This document shows positions 1 to 12,047 of a stretch of DNA of 64,000 nt, one piece after another. The stretch lies in contig CAXIQD010000012.1 of assembly GCA_964030785.1 (NCBI GenBank), forward strand, positions 33,001-97,000, written 5' to 3'. Positions within the stretch are counted from its first letter, which is position 1. Every line of letters starts with the position of its first letter. The stretch is from Siderastrea siderea. Lineage: Eukaryota; Cnidaria; Anthozoa; Scleractinia; Rhizangiidae. The notes beneath the pieces are model-generated. The model saw only the letters and a list, made by a program, of their open reading frames with translations, was not told the DNA's origin and searched no databases. Both the position numbers and the translations under genes were made by a program.

Positions 1-320
1 TACGAAATATAAATCCAAAAATAATACTGCAGAAAATTCTTTTTAGAGAAAACTTTTTTACAAGAATTTATAGATTTCCAGGACTTTCCAGGACCTGCAT
101 TAATTTTTCAGGATTGAAAATGCCAGAAAAAGATTCCAGGTCTTTCCAGGATTTCCAGGACCCGTATGAACCCTGACTTGCAATTGAAAAGTTGTAAACC
201 TGTATCATATCAATATCCATATCCAGGCATAGATAAAGGAAACTAGGACACTAAAAATATGAAGATAACAATATTAAACACTAGGGGAAACAATGTAGTC
301 TAACATACTTTTATTCACAG
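1..320 (+). other. Intron upstream of the RecQ-like exon
   Basis: No coding frame is visible. The stretch ends in a pyrimidine-rich acceptor (TTTTATTCACAG) that splices into the helicase exon at 321. Bases 60-175 hold a degenerate simple repeat built on CCAGGA/TTTCCAGG, a motif that recurs in a related form near 6.7 kb. Confidence 0.55.
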
Positions 321-1491
321 GAACACCTGTTCTAGCCTTGACAGGAACAGCTGACAAACAGACTAAGGAGGTGATTTCTTCTTCGCTTATTTTAAAGCCA
401 AACACGTGCAACATATTTATCAGCCCTAACAGGGTTAATCTGCGTATCAGTGTTGTGAGAACCACCAAAAGGGATGCCCTTGCAAAATTAGACTGGCTGA
501 TTGAACTCTGTCTCAACAAAGGAAATAAAACACCCAAAACTATTTTGTTTTGCAACACAATGAAAGATGTTGGCCTACTGGTGAATCACCTCATGTTTAA
601 ATTAGGAGACTCTGCCTTTGTACCCCCAACTTCAAGGAATCCAAAAGACTGTATTGTGGGGATATATCACTCACTTTCTTGGGACAAATACAAAGAAAGA
701 CTTGTAGCTGACTTAAAAAGTGACGGGAAAAAGCGATTAGTTGTGGCAATAACAGCATTAAGTATGGGTGTCAATTTCCCAGATATTCGATATGTGATCA
801 ACTGGGGGCCAGCTCGTAATCTTCTTGATCATCACCAAGAGGCAGGAAGAGCCGGTCGCGATAGACATCAATCGGACAATATTATTATTTATCAGGGACA
901 GCAGCTCACTCATTGCGAGGATGAAGTAAAGGTTTTTGTTAGGTCAGATGGTTGTTTAAGAGTTGCCAGCTACAAGGCCTTTGACCCAGCAATTGAACCA
1001 TTGGTACCTGGTCATGACTGCTGCAGCAACTGCAGGGCCCTATGTAAATGCAATGGAGTGGAATGTACAGCAGAAAGGTTACCATTTGAAGAAGAAATGG
1101 GGCAGACTTTATCAGGAGGTCAAACAATGGCACGAACTGTAACTGATGAGGATAAGTGTGAACTCTACGAGGCATTGCTGGAACTAAGGGAATCCCAGAG
1201 GGCTGCTAGTGGAATGCTCTTTGATAAAGATGTGTCACATGGTTTTTTGTTGAACTTTGTCAGGACATTGTTGAGAGATGCTCAGAAATATTTTCCATTG
1301 GAGACTTGATGTCATCATTTCCTGTGTTTTCTGTTTCACATGCAATCAAAATTCTCGAAGTTTTCCAAGAAATCTTTGGGGACATTGCAGAAGTATTTTA
1401 CCCTACAAGTAGCCCTAGCCGTCATGATGAGGTCAATGAATATTACGGTTACTTTGATTTTTCTTCTGAATCTGACAATCAACTAAGTTAA
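321..1491 (+). CDS. RecQ-like ATP-dependent DNA helicase, C-terminal exon with frameshift
   Basis: This exon encodes the second RecA-like lobe of a RecQ-family 3'-5' DNA helicase. It opens after an acceptor at 319-320 with a PVLALTGTA motif (motif III region) and continues through motif IV (ILFCNT), motif V (ALSMGVNFPDIRYVI) and motif VI (QEAGRAGRD). A Cys-rich zinc-binding-like segment follows (HDCCSNCRALCKC). The first lobe with Walker A and the DEAH-type box lies left of the window. The main frame stops at 1307-1309, but the frame used from about 1249 stays open to TAA at 1489-1491 and reads like the natural C-terminal tail (IFSIGDLMSSFPVFSVSHA). The break maps to a T6 run at 1243-1248 and equals a one-base deletion. 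It faces the DUF6589-type gene tail to tail. Whether it is active or decayed is unclear. Confidence 0.8.
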
Positions 1492-2404
1492 TCATAATTA
1501 TATGCTGTCATTAACTAGTCATCATTGATTATAATCCTGGTTATCTCTCCCTCCCCCCCCCCACCCCCATAAACTAACCTGGTTTTAACATTTTGGCAGT
1601 GTTTCCCTAGTCCACATCATTTTGTGGTTCTCAACCAAAAAAACTGCTTAAATAGTTGTACATGTATGGGCCCAGGGCTGAAATTGATATGAGTGAGCCC
1701 CTTGTCACTTACTAATAAAAAGAGAGATTTCTGATCAATAGGTGACATGATTAAATTCCATTTCGTGGTTTTTCAGAGTTGTACTTAACCCTGCACCCAC
1801 CCACAACCAACCTCCCTTTTCACCCTCTGTTGTACATGTACCCTTTACCTGAAGGGCTTAGAACAAGAGAAGCATTAGTGATGACCTTGCACTTGAAATC
1901 AAAATTGCTTCAAACTAGCTATATTTTGGTGTACTGACTGCTTGTTGTGTAGGTTTTTTTTCTTTTTGACCAGAAGGCTCAATGTACAATAATTATTACT
2001 AGCAGGAATTACTTGGTTGATTTCATTAATTTCAATCTAAACTGTGAGAAAAGAAAACAGTCATGTTTAATTTCATTAATTGCTTCAGCTTTTTACAAAG
2101 CTTTTGAAAATGTTTGAGTTCCATTACAATAAACATTGATTTCTCTTGCTATCAACCTTTCATTTAAATGTCTCAAGTGATTGTGGCTACCTTCCCACAA
2201 CACTTACTTCATTTAATAGGTTTTGATACATGTAAAGTGAAGATCTATGCAGAACCATTTTGTATAATAAGCTGACAATTCTTTGACCTTTCCATACTAA
2301 ATTTTTCACAAAATTACGATACCATTGGCTGAACATTGGCAAACAAAAATATCCAAATCTCCTTTAAAATGTTGCCACGTTGGCCAAAAATTACACAGCC
2401 TGAT
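1492..2404. other. Intergenic, no gene seen
   Basis: I see no coding exon. There is a C-rich run around 1550-1567 and AT-rich unique-looking sequence, presumably including the helicase 3' UTR. Confidence 0.5.
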
Positions 2405-2555
2405 TGTAGTTCCATACTCCCCACGGAAGGTTTAATTTTGTTTTGCATCCCCTTCAAACTTTGCTTCTAAAATTTTTGGCTTTTAAGAGCCCCTTATTCT
2501 TAGGAATTTCCAGTGACCTTCTCAGGGGTAGGTATGGATTTTTTCTGGAGCTACA
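2405..2555. repeat. MITE family A, copy 1 (TIR TGTAGTTCCA)
   Basis: The ends are imperfect inverted repeats: TGTAGTTCCATAC on the left and GTATGG...TGGAGCTACA on the right. The body carries CCCCACGGAAGG near the left end and CCTTCTCAGGGG near the right end. A second copy with the same internal words lies at 4112-4293, so this is a dispersed non-autonomous element. No open frame is present. Confidence 0.6.
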
Positions 2556-3213
2556 AAATGTCATTGACTGTTAAAGAACAACTGTGAGGTACGTTCTGCC
2601 TAGATCAATATATGATTTGTACATATAATTATATTCAGTAATGTGTCTAGCTGTTTACACTGTACATAGTTCATGTAAGTATTATCTCATTTACTAATTA
2701 GCATATGTCAAGTTACTTTCAAATGAACATATGCACAAAAATATTAATTAGGTCCCTTAAGAATAAAAACATACTTTTTTGTCAAATCATCACCATGACA
2801 TTTGTGGTTCTGAGATCCTTGCTATTTAACTTCTGTTATACACCTACTTTTTCTTTAGCTCCTTGGGATAGGCCTACCTTTGGTTATAATTTCAGACTCA
2901 AGTTACACTTTGTTGATTTTCACTGTGTGGTGTTAATTTCTGCAGGAGTTAAATTATAAATTTTTTATAATTTACTTTTTCTTTGTTTTGGCATGGCATC
3001 AAAAAACTGGACACTGGAATTGCAAATGAAGTAGGAAATGATTTAATTGCAGATAATTAAAATTAAAAAATAAGAGCCCTTGGACAAATAAATCAAAACA
3101 GAGATCCCACAGATCAAGTTACACCACACAGTAACATCACCTTACAGACAGAGCCATTTTCTAAGACTGGATTTGCAATACTTGAGAACTTACTGTAGTA
3201 TTGACGTTTTCAT
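2556..3213. other. Intergenic between two convergent genes
   Basis: AT-rich sequence between the 3' ends of the helicase and the DUF6589-type gene. A short open frame at 2705-2959 has no recognisable motif and AT-driven composition, so I do not call it. Confidence 0.4.
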
Positions 3214-4111
3214 TCAGTTATGACGCCCCTCATAAATTGAACCCCAGAGGGAAATATGTTCAGTCATCCACTTGTGTAAATCCCTGTAATCAAGACCCTT
3301 TAAGAGGTTTCTATCAAAATTTGGAAAAGACAGATGCCCTTCCCTCCCAGGGGTGAACCTGAAAACACTCTTGTCCATCAAATCTCCCAGTATTTGTTTG
3401 ACACTCTCTTCAGGGCTTTTTGTTGCTCTGTTACCCTTTCTCTTTTCCAGAGTGCAGTCACTGTCCACTGACATCAAGATTGATTGCAGCATCTCCAGAG
3501 CATTTGCAATCCTTGAGGCACTTTTCTCAGATAAGTTGGCCCCAAGTCCCTTCCACATTGTTTTCAGATCTTTGTTGAGTTGCTCTTTGAGCAACTCAAG
3601 GGGGATATTTTCCCTTTCCCTCCATACTTATTATGAAACCTGTTGTGTTTTAAATCAGATCCCTCAGATGCAGGGAGGATTGCTATGATTTGACACAAGT
3701 ATAGCAGTACAACATAGGCATACTTAACGTGGCCATTTGTTTTGAACAGAAGCAATGCCAACTTGTACAATTTGAATAACTGTTCCCCATCACCCTCTTT
3801 AATAGCATCATTAAATTCTAACAGAATTAAGCCAAATGATAGTTTGGCTGAATGGTAGTTGTATAGATGGTCTTGGGGAGTTGTGCCCTCCTGTTCATCT
3901 GAACACTCTTCAACTGCAGCGCCTTCATGTGAACTTCTTTCGTGTCTAGAGATTCAATTAAAGGGCAACCGTTTCTGCATTAGCATTGAGAGCTTAAGTC
4001 ACTTAAAAAACTTTTTGTCCACAGTAAGCCCTAAACTGAAGTAGCAATGTAAGCAATGCCAACAGCAACCTACTCACAGACTTCACTTGGCATCTAAAAA
4101 TAATGGTATTG

Positions 4112-4293
4112 TGTAGTTCAAGGAAATATCCCTACCCTCCCCACGGAAGGTTTTTGTTTTGCACCCCCCCTCCTCCCAAGAAATTCCAGTTTAGCTTCAT
4201 ACTTTGCTTCTACAATTTTGGCTCTTAAGACCCCCCTCCCCCTAGGAATTTCCAATGACCTTCCATGGGTTGGGTATGGATTCTGGAACTACA
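4112..4293. repeat. MITE family A, copy 2, in a DUF6589-gene intron
   Basis: Ends TGTAGTTC and GAACTACA are inverted repeats, and the interior shares CCCCACGGAAGGTTT and AGGAATTTCCA with the copy at 2405-2555. It lies in the intron between the exons ending at 4380 and starting at 3945. Confidence 0.6.
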
Positions 4294-6659
4294 CATTACT
4301 TCAGTTTTTTAAAAAACTATCCTAATCAACAAAATGCTCGTTTTCATCACTCATGATTGAATTAACATGAATTTCTAACCTGTTTCTTGTAGTCTTCGTC
4401 AAGAAGACATTGTCACAACCAGTTCTACAGTAGAAGTAGCCGAATTCATCTCTTTCACCCACAACTCCATTGAAATTGCTGCCATGCATCTCAATCTCAT
4501 GCCTGCAGTTTTAAATGTAACTGTTACTGTTTTAAAGTGAATATCTAGTGAGGACCTTTACTGGGGTTTAGGGAATTTTGCATTTGAAAATTGGTTGGGA
4601 TTTAACTAGAATGGCATTTTTTATCCGGCAATTTATTATCAAAATAGAAATTTAGCAACAAATGTTAGTAGTATTTAAAAAGAATTTTAGTGTTGGAATG
4701 AATATGTATGGAATCTGTAGATGAATGGCCACTTTGAACTGTGGAGATGCCTAATGCAAATTCCACTTTATTATTATTATTTTCTTATTGTTTCTTTATG
4801 TTTCAAGGGAATGTTATATATGGTTGGGCCTTACAACTGGAAATGTAAGGCCAAAGGGTCACTGTGTTTCTGTTAAGAATGTTCTTTAAATCTTTGAATT
4901 GGACTCATACAGTCAAAGTTTATATCATGTGTAAGTCTCACATTTGTGATGAAGTTCCCCACACAAGAGTTAGCTTAAGTTTAGTAGTTGACACTCTTGT
5001 TTTCAGTGAAATGCATCAAGTGCCATTTTGAGCATACATGAGCTGCAGTTTCTGTATTTATGTGGGTGTTATGATCTGTGTTTCACTATGTTTGTATAAA
5101 GTTTACCTTGCTCAATGGATACAATGCTATGTCATAACACTTTCCATACCTAACTCTCCTTGAGTGATGCACATAGACAGCTTGACAGTCTGCTGCTCTA
5201 CATCTAAATGGTTGGTTTGTAGCATCTTGCAGTGTCTGAGTCTGTTCAACAAGGGCTTGCACTTCTGATTCACCATAGATGTAGTTGTCCACAAGTTGCT
5301 CACAAAGCTCCAAAAGCCATTTCTGTCTGGTTGCTTTAGAGACTGACTTGTCAGGGATATCAAATGAAGGTTGATCTAGGCATAAAATAATGGAAAACAA
5401 TACATTAATTTACAAAAATGTTGAAAAAGATTTGTCATCGGAATGAACACTCTGAAAGAAATTTGCAACACTGTTTTCAAAACCGCAAAGTGTTTTTCCC
5501 TGCCTAAATGCAGTTTGTATTTGCCTGTGGGCTTGGTTACTACTGGTATAGTGTGCCTTTTATTATTGTGACCAAAATGTGCTAGTTTATCAATATCAAT
5601 GATCCTTTCATCATAATAAAAGGCTGTTTACCTTCCAGTTTACTCATTGACGACATTTCCATGAATGCCGCACAGATGTGTGCCTCCACTTCTCTTTCAT
5701 GAAATTCTTTATATTCATTGTAGTTTGAGTGGACTCCTTTCCTTGCATTAGTTTTACCAGTCCGGTTGATGCTGGCTGCACTTGTTCCTACCTCAGTTGC
5801 TGATTTTGCTTGTACAAATGTCTCGAATTCTGTCTGCAAAAATGAAGACGTGACCATTTCTAGAGATGATATTAGTGGCATGAATGTCATTTATTGTATA
5901 AAATTGCATTTTACCATAATTTCTTCTCAAAACATTTGCACCTGAAATGTAAATGGCACATACTTAAATCTCATTACCCAACAGCCAAAATATAATTAAC
6001 TAAGCTATGTCTCTAGTACAGGATATGTACTTAAAATCAAAGTAAATGGAAAGAAAATCTCAATTTCCAGGTAATTTCACCATTTTGGGTATGTTATGGG
6101 TTTAATTGTTGCGGTTTAATCTTGTGAAGTAAAATATAATGATTTTCATCTTTCCAGTATTTTGGTGTTTCAGATTTCCAGGGATACAAGCCAAGTAGTG
6201 CTTGTGTTTCTAGAATCTTTCCATAGGAGCAATAATTTCCCAAACAAGTGAGCCTGCTCACTGGCTACATCACTATGAGTCTGAAATAATGAAAATTCTT
6301 TGAACTGACTGTTCAAACAAAATACCGGTAAAGTGTATTTCTAATCAATCACCTTGTAGAGTGTGACTTTGGCATGCCAATCTGCAAATTCTGTTCTTAA
6401 ACCCTCCAATCTGTCGTATGCATTCCCTCCATCACCAAAAGCCCACTGGACATTTCGACCTCTCTCTTCATACAGCTGGTCCCCATGCTGTGCAACACGA
6501 AGAAGTACCTTCTTTTGGCCATCGACACTGGCAAGTGGCACATACTTTTCCGAGTTGCTTTTTAAAATCTGCGCCATTTCCCCTGCCACATTAGGATTCC
6601 AAAAATACAAATCCAGGCAACACTAAGGAAGCAACAATGAAGTGTTAATTTAAAGTTGG

Positions 6660-7020
6660 GTAATCAGGGTTTGTGCTACTCCTTGAAGTCCTTGAAAAGC
6701 CCTGGAATTTAATTTTAGATTTCAAGGCTGCTTGAAAAGCCCTTGAAAAGAAGAATTTTTGCTGAAAGTGCTGGAAAATAATGAAAACTCCTTGAATTTT
6801 TGTTTGGATGGGAAATAATATAGGATTGTATCAAAGTAATTCAGGGATTGAATGTTCCATTTGTGGTTGTCCGGGGAAGCTTTTTTAAAGTTGCTATTGA
6901 CCAATGAAAACATTTCAAAACAGTGCAAGACAAAGTAAACTTGCTTTGAATACTCCTTGAATACTCAGCTTTTGGTGCTTGAATACTCCTTGAATTTTAT
7001 GTCCAAAAACCAGCACGGAC
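6660..7020. repeat. Degenerate CTTGAAA/CTTGAATACTCC repeat
   Basis: Words such as CCTTGAAAAGCCCTTGAA and TACTCCTTGAAT recur through an intron of the DUF6589-type gene. The composition resembles the simple repeat at 60-175. No open frame is convincing. Confidence 0.45.
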
Positions 7021-7084
7021 TATGGTAATGACATAGATTTTTAGTTGTGGCATGTGTAATGGCATATGTACTTTAACACTTTAC

Positions 7085-7269
7085 TAGGACATTTGCATGA
7101 TGCCGTCATTTGACTACAACTACCAGAATCCTCCACTTCGTTTTTGTCAGATGCAAATTAGGGCCATTGTTATCAAAACCTCACTAGGGTTACAAAATTT
7201 TAATAAGAAAGGAGAAATGAAATGAATTCTGGTAGTTGTAGTCAAATGATGCTATCGTGCAAAGTCCTA
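7085..7269. repeat. MITE family B with long TIRs, likely TA target
   Basis: Arms of about 45 bp are inverted copies: the word TTTGACTACAACTACCAGAAT on the left is mirrored on the right by ATTCTGGTAGTTGTAGTCAAA. The outer ends read TAGGAC and GTCCTA, which suits a TA target site as in Tc1/mariner-type MITEs. It sits inside a DUF6589-gene intron. Confidence 0.6.
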
Positions 7270-9627
7270 TAGGACAATTATTCGATTCTACTTCATGCAC
7301 TTGAATAACAAAACCTCACCTTATTGCATACTGAACCAGTGTACACATTATATAGCCAGTGAATATCTCGACTGACAACATTCATACAACACCAAATGGA
7401 AAAGAACGTATCTTACCATATGCGACTTTTGAGCCATTTCATCTGAATATTGATGACGAATGTGATGAATAACAACATCCTTCAAACCACGCAATGAAAC
7501 AATGTACTTGCAGATTAGTATTGCCCAAGTTTTCTTCAGGGAGTGCAAGACATCCACGGAGGGAAGTAATTCGATCAGCTGGACATCCTTTAGTTGCTTC
7601 TGAGGGGATTTTGCCTCAGCCATGGGGGTAACAACTCTTGACAACTCAGCGTACTGGTGAGTCCAATGAAGGGACTTGTTTTTATGCTCTTTGGTCTGAA
7701 TTCTGGCATGAACCTCCAAATCAACATTATCACCAACAATCCTAGTTAAAATAAAATTTAAATAAAGGTGAGGAAATACCATCGTAGAGTAATGTAATGC
7801 AAGTAACACACATCATCATCCATTCTGCAATCTCACTATAAACTAAGGTAATAAATTCCTATATAAGATTACCACACTTGATAAAAAAGTTCAAAAACAT
7901 TGTTTTAAAGTTTATTATCTTTCCTGACATCTGTACGTATACAAGTCGATACAAAATCACCGGGAAAGTGGGATTCTGCAAATAATTAAATTCTGGGAAC
8001 AAAATTAAGACTCACTTGAATAAAGGAAGATGTTCTCCTTTCACGTTACTGATGGCAGCTCTTAGGGTGTCATCTGTGACATTTTTGTCCTGGCGCTGAT
8101 GCTGAATGTCGTTGATGATCTTTGAAGCATTCTCCAAAATCTCCGGTTGATAAAACGGGTATCCTTTGACTGTGTCTTCCGTTAAATCCACTTGTATTTC
8201 AATGACCATGTCGTCCAAGTCGAACTTTGGTACTTGCTTCTCTTGAACTTCTTCAAGGAATGCTACAGTTGTTCGATTTCTTTCGATAGCCTCCTTCCAC
8301 ACGTAAACTTTGGCGTCAAAGCTTTCCCCCATTTTTCGCTGAAGATTTACTATGCTGTCGGGGGACATACAAACTCCCATTCGGTTGAGGCGTTTTATGT
8401 CGTCGAAGCCAACACCAGCATGAAATAAAACGGCGGATATGCGATAAGCCAAAGCAGACATTTCGGCATTTCTTACGCGTGCAGCTTCCGAGGTACAAAG
8501 GGCGGCGAAATTTGTGCAGCGCCGGTTTCCAAACGCTCCGTGAATGCTGGCATTCCAGAGAGGGCAGAGGATTCTCATTTCCTCGAGCACTAATTTTGTG
8601 GGAAACCCAGCTTACTGATCTGGATCAGTCCCTTTGAAAACGGAATCTGAACGGCTATATTCTTTAAACTCAGACGACACTGCTCTCTGCAAGGCCGCAG
8701 TCATTTCTTCTCGGATAGCAACATGACTAAAAACGCCGTTGGCCACCACTTTCCAGTATTTTAACGAAATGTTCTTAATAAGATTCTTGGATTGTTTGTC
8801 GGCTGGAGTGCGAACAACTACATTTCCCTTCGGGTAAACAATAACGACTTTCAACGCAGTTTCCTCGTTTCCAACTAAGTCATTGATGTTCGAGTGTTGT
8901 AGAAGCAAATCCTCGTTTCCTGAACGATTTCCGCTGCTTTTCTAGTTTTCGCTCAGTTTTTGTAGCCCAGTGTTCAAGGGTTCACTCTGTTCTTGTACTC
9001 CAGAATTGGAGAGTTCACTCTGCTCAGAATTAAATAGTGACTTTTGCGAAGATGGTTCTCCGTCTGTTCGTTCGAGACACTTTCCTGTTCGCAGGACTTC
9101 GATCTGGTGTCAAAACAGAAGTGGGCAGTTGGCGTTTGCTTCGAACATTTTTAACCCCCGCACCATCAACACTAGTTGCTTCTTTTAAATCATTGAACAA
9201 TTTGCTCACGTTCCTGATTTTGCGAGCGCAAGGGTTGCAAATGCGTTCTGACAAACTTGGGGCCTTCACCAGTGGAATTCCAATTTTCTCACACATCGAA
9301 GCCAAAACGCAACCACGGCTGCCATCGCGATTTGACGGTTGAAATAAATTTTCAGTGGGTATACGGCCAGATTTTCCGGTTCCATACTTGACATTAAATG
9401 CACAATTGCAAACGCGGCAATAATCGCTGGGCTTATTTACAACTTTCTTCGGAGTTACCGAGCGATCCATGGAAAGTTGCGCTATCTGGCGCGAAACTTT
9501 CCACGTGCAAGTCTCCGTCGTGTTTATTGACATTTCGCTTCATTTTGATTGGTTACTTGATTGTTTCGTACTGAGTGGCAACTTGTCACCTCGCAAGGGG
9601 CGGAATTCAAAATACAATGGCTTTCGT

Positions 9628-9744
9628 GCAGGCTCACTTTCACTCGCCCCATTCCTCTCGCCGGCTCGCTTCGCTCGCCGACTCGCAAATGGCGGCTTTC
9701 ACCGCCAAGATAGTCGCGCAAAGTCCCCAAACAAGTGAGCCTGC
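9628..9744. repeat. MITE family C beside the DUF6589-gene start
   Basis: Perfect 12-bp inverted termini (GCAGGCTCACTT and AAGTGAGCCTGC) enclose a GC-rich body with internal palindromes (GGCGGCTTTCACCGCC). It lies about 100-160 bp upstream of the first ATGs of the minus-strand gene, in a CpG-rich stretch that may also hold the promoter. The right-end word CCAAACAAGTGAGCCTGCTC also occurs near 6240 within the same gene. Confidence 0.55.
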
Positions 9745-9922
9745 TCGCAGGCTACTCCTTTTTTTCTTTTTCTGAACTTTTATGCACAGAATTTAAGCAT
9801 TCAACTCCTTCACCCGCACGTGATAAATTGAGCGAGTTGGCATGCTTGCGATGCAGTTTTTAAATGGGCGAATACACTTTTTGAGTTACGCTTTCACTGC
9901 CTTCGCCGTCGTGGTTTCTTAA

Positions 9923-10855
9923 GAGGAAGTTTCCACAAAAATTCAACAAGGTGCGGCATGGCTAAAAAAAAAAGTTCGCTCATCTTCTGCATATAGGTAG
10001 CTCTTAGTAAAACTAAAAACGTTATGTTGTTTTTTTCTTCAAATATTTTTATTTTTCTGAGAAAAACGAAATTTTCGATTTCACGTCTAGACTCGATTCA
10101 GAGGGTCTAAACTGGGTTGAAAATCGACCATTTTCATTCGATTCGCATGTCAAAACGATCAAGCGCAGAAAAAATTGAATACAACCGGTTTATTGCATGA
10201 CTCTTCCTTGTCCAAAGAAGCATAGTTTCAAGAGTTTTGGTTTAATCTAATTATTCAACGGTAAACAAAACCAGACTATTCTCACGCGCCATGAAAGTCG
10301 GTCGGTCAAAAGAATCGTCATTTTCACCATGTGCCATATCTCGGAATTCCTTGAGATGAAGGTATTTCAACTGTAGAAGGATGATACTTCCAAAATATGC
10401 AAAGTTTGGTTTGGGCCAATGATTAAGCACTTGTCAAAAAATTATTCAAAATCGTACAAAAACGGCACAAAATCACGCCAGCCTTCGAATGCGTGACCAA
10501 AAGTATTACCACCGTATTTGTTATTTAAATCAATTTAATCGCAATACTAGCAATACTAAGGCATAAATAAAAATAAATATGTTCACCTTTGCTCGATTGT
10601 GATGTCCTGACCGTTGCAATACGTTTCTTTCCTGTCATTTCTTCAATGGCTTCCCGTTCAGTTCGCATGCTGTTGTCGACTCTTGAATGCGAATCCGTCT
10701 TGCGACTGGTGAATTTGAAGCAACCACTGCTAGGTTTTTATCCAAATATGTATCGTCATGATTAACGTGCGCTACTTGTGTTACTTGATTAAGCCATAAT
10801 TCAGGAAATAACCGGCAAAGCGTTTTCAATGAGCCACTTTGCAGTGCCCGTTGGA
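9923..10855 (+). repeat. Left long terminal inverted arm
   Basis: This arm matches the reverse complement of 11971-12913 almost base for base, with scattered substitutions and small indels. The high identity implies recent formation or gene conversion between the arms. Confidence 0.75.
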
Positions 10856-11525
10856 AGCCATTATTATTCGAAAAGCGAAGTAATTTGCATACTTCCGAGA
10901 CAAGGGTGACAGTTTTTGTACTTAACGGGGTGGGGTGGGGGTAGGGTCTTGAATTTCAGCTGAACCCATGGTTCGAAAGTGTTTGGAGATGAATTATCAC
11001 AAACTCGTATTTACTACGTGATTTGCTTAACTTATAAGTTCTGCTTACGTTCAATATCAGAGAGAGAAAAAAAGACAATCACCATTATTTTTCTTGTTGT
11101 TGTTGTTTTTTTAACAAACGATCAAGGCTCGGTTTCCTTCGGTCCCGGTTCTGCCTCCTTTCGATACAAACAGAAAGCTCTGGCGTTTAAAATGAAATAA
11201 AATAAAGGTTGTTTTGGGCTTCCTAAAAATGGTCAAAAATACACCGTTCTTGTACCCGATAATTTTGTTTGTCGATGATATTATAACAAGCACGGTTTAC
11301 ATAACTAAAAGCATCGCTACCGGACACTAAATTTCGCATACTTGACAACGACATAGACATGAAAATAATCTTAGCAGCGGCCTGTTTATGCCAGAGATAT
11401 CGAGAGATTTAAATAAATTTTGGGACTCGGATTGCACTGTTCAAGCGTACAAGTGACCATCACTAGTCAGTGAGCGCTCTTCTGGCAGTGGCAGCCCATG
11501 ACAAGGTTTGTCAACAAATCTATCT

Positions 11526-12047
11526 ATGGCTTCTTTTTCTTGACGTTGATCTTTGATACATCAAGTCCAAAAGAAGAGCAAATTTCATCTAATATTTTGA
11601 TAGAAAACTTTGAAAGCTTCGAATTTTTGACGAGGTCACAGATGTTATGAGCATCATACACGATTGGATGCGCATGCTGGATTGAAATGTCAGTCATCAC
11701 TTCGTTTCTTAGGGTCTGCCTCTGCTGGGCTTCCTCTCTGCTTCGTTTTGGTCTTCGTCGTCACTTTGCGACTCAGAGTCAGTACCAACATCAACACTTC
11801 GCTTTGAGGCCAGGCGTGAAAAGAAACTAGCAACCTGTCCGCTTGTAAGAAACTCGTTGCTATTTAAAAGGCGCTCGCCGTTCTTGTCTTTAGCTGTCCT
11901 CATACCTCTGGATACCATTGCTGAATCCACCTTTTGCCCGGTTTGCTCGCCAATCTGTGATAATTCATCTCCAACGGGCACTGCAAAGTGGCTCATTGAA
12001 AACGCTTTGCCGGTTATTTCCTGAAATATGGCGTAATCAAGTAACAC
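11526..12047 (-). CDS. Transposon-borne ORF with serine/acidic linker, unknown function
   Basis: The frame 12047-11709 contains ITGKAFSMSHFAVPVGDELS, a segment LTSGQVASFFSRLASKR and a Ser/Asp/Glu-rich linker (SESQSDDEDQNEAE). It stops at 11709-11711. A neighbouring frame below that point appears to continue as protein-like sequence (HPIVYDAHNICDLVKNSKLS) towards about 11526, which would mean one frame change near 11720. The C-terminal part looks like the end of a family of uncharacterised cnidarian proteins. Its first part lies in the right inverted arm and its remainder in the unique centre. I do not know its function. Confidence 0.4.

Larger units (their letters stand above)
3214..9470 (-). 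pseudogene. DUF6589-type multi-exon gene with coding lesions
   Basis: Seven exons join in phase on the minus strand: about 9470-8016, 7741-7417, 6622-6353, 5833-5632, 5375-5150, 4502-4380 and 3945-3214. All have GT donors and AG acceptors. The N-terminus holds a Cys-rich zinc-binding module (CRVCN...CNPCARKI); the middle contains IVGDNVDLEVHAR and QHGDQLYEERGRNVQ; the end contains FNDAIKEGDGE, VKYAYVVLLYLCQ and NKYGGKGK. I recognise this as the DUF6589 family common in cnidarians; its function is not established. Lesions: a frame change near 9060-9100, in-frame TAG at 8942-8944, in-frame TAA at 8612-8614 (homologous-looking sequence resumes at once in the same frame), and a one-base loss in a run of four T (plus strand) at 3608-3611. 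Introns are kept, so it is not a processed copy. The start at 9470 (MDRSV) is preferred over 9533 because it lies directly before the conserved zinc module. Confidence 0.75.

Noticed and set aside
274..558. Minus-strand open frame over the RecQ exon
   Set aside because: It is the antisense shadow of the helicase coding sequence; the plus strand has all the motifs.
10635..10829. 64-residue minus-strand frame in the left arm of the fold-back element, and its mirror at 11918-12190
   Set aside because: They are the same sequence in the two inverted arms; the opposite reading in the right arm extends into a longer, more protein-like frame. Coding use of these two is not supported.
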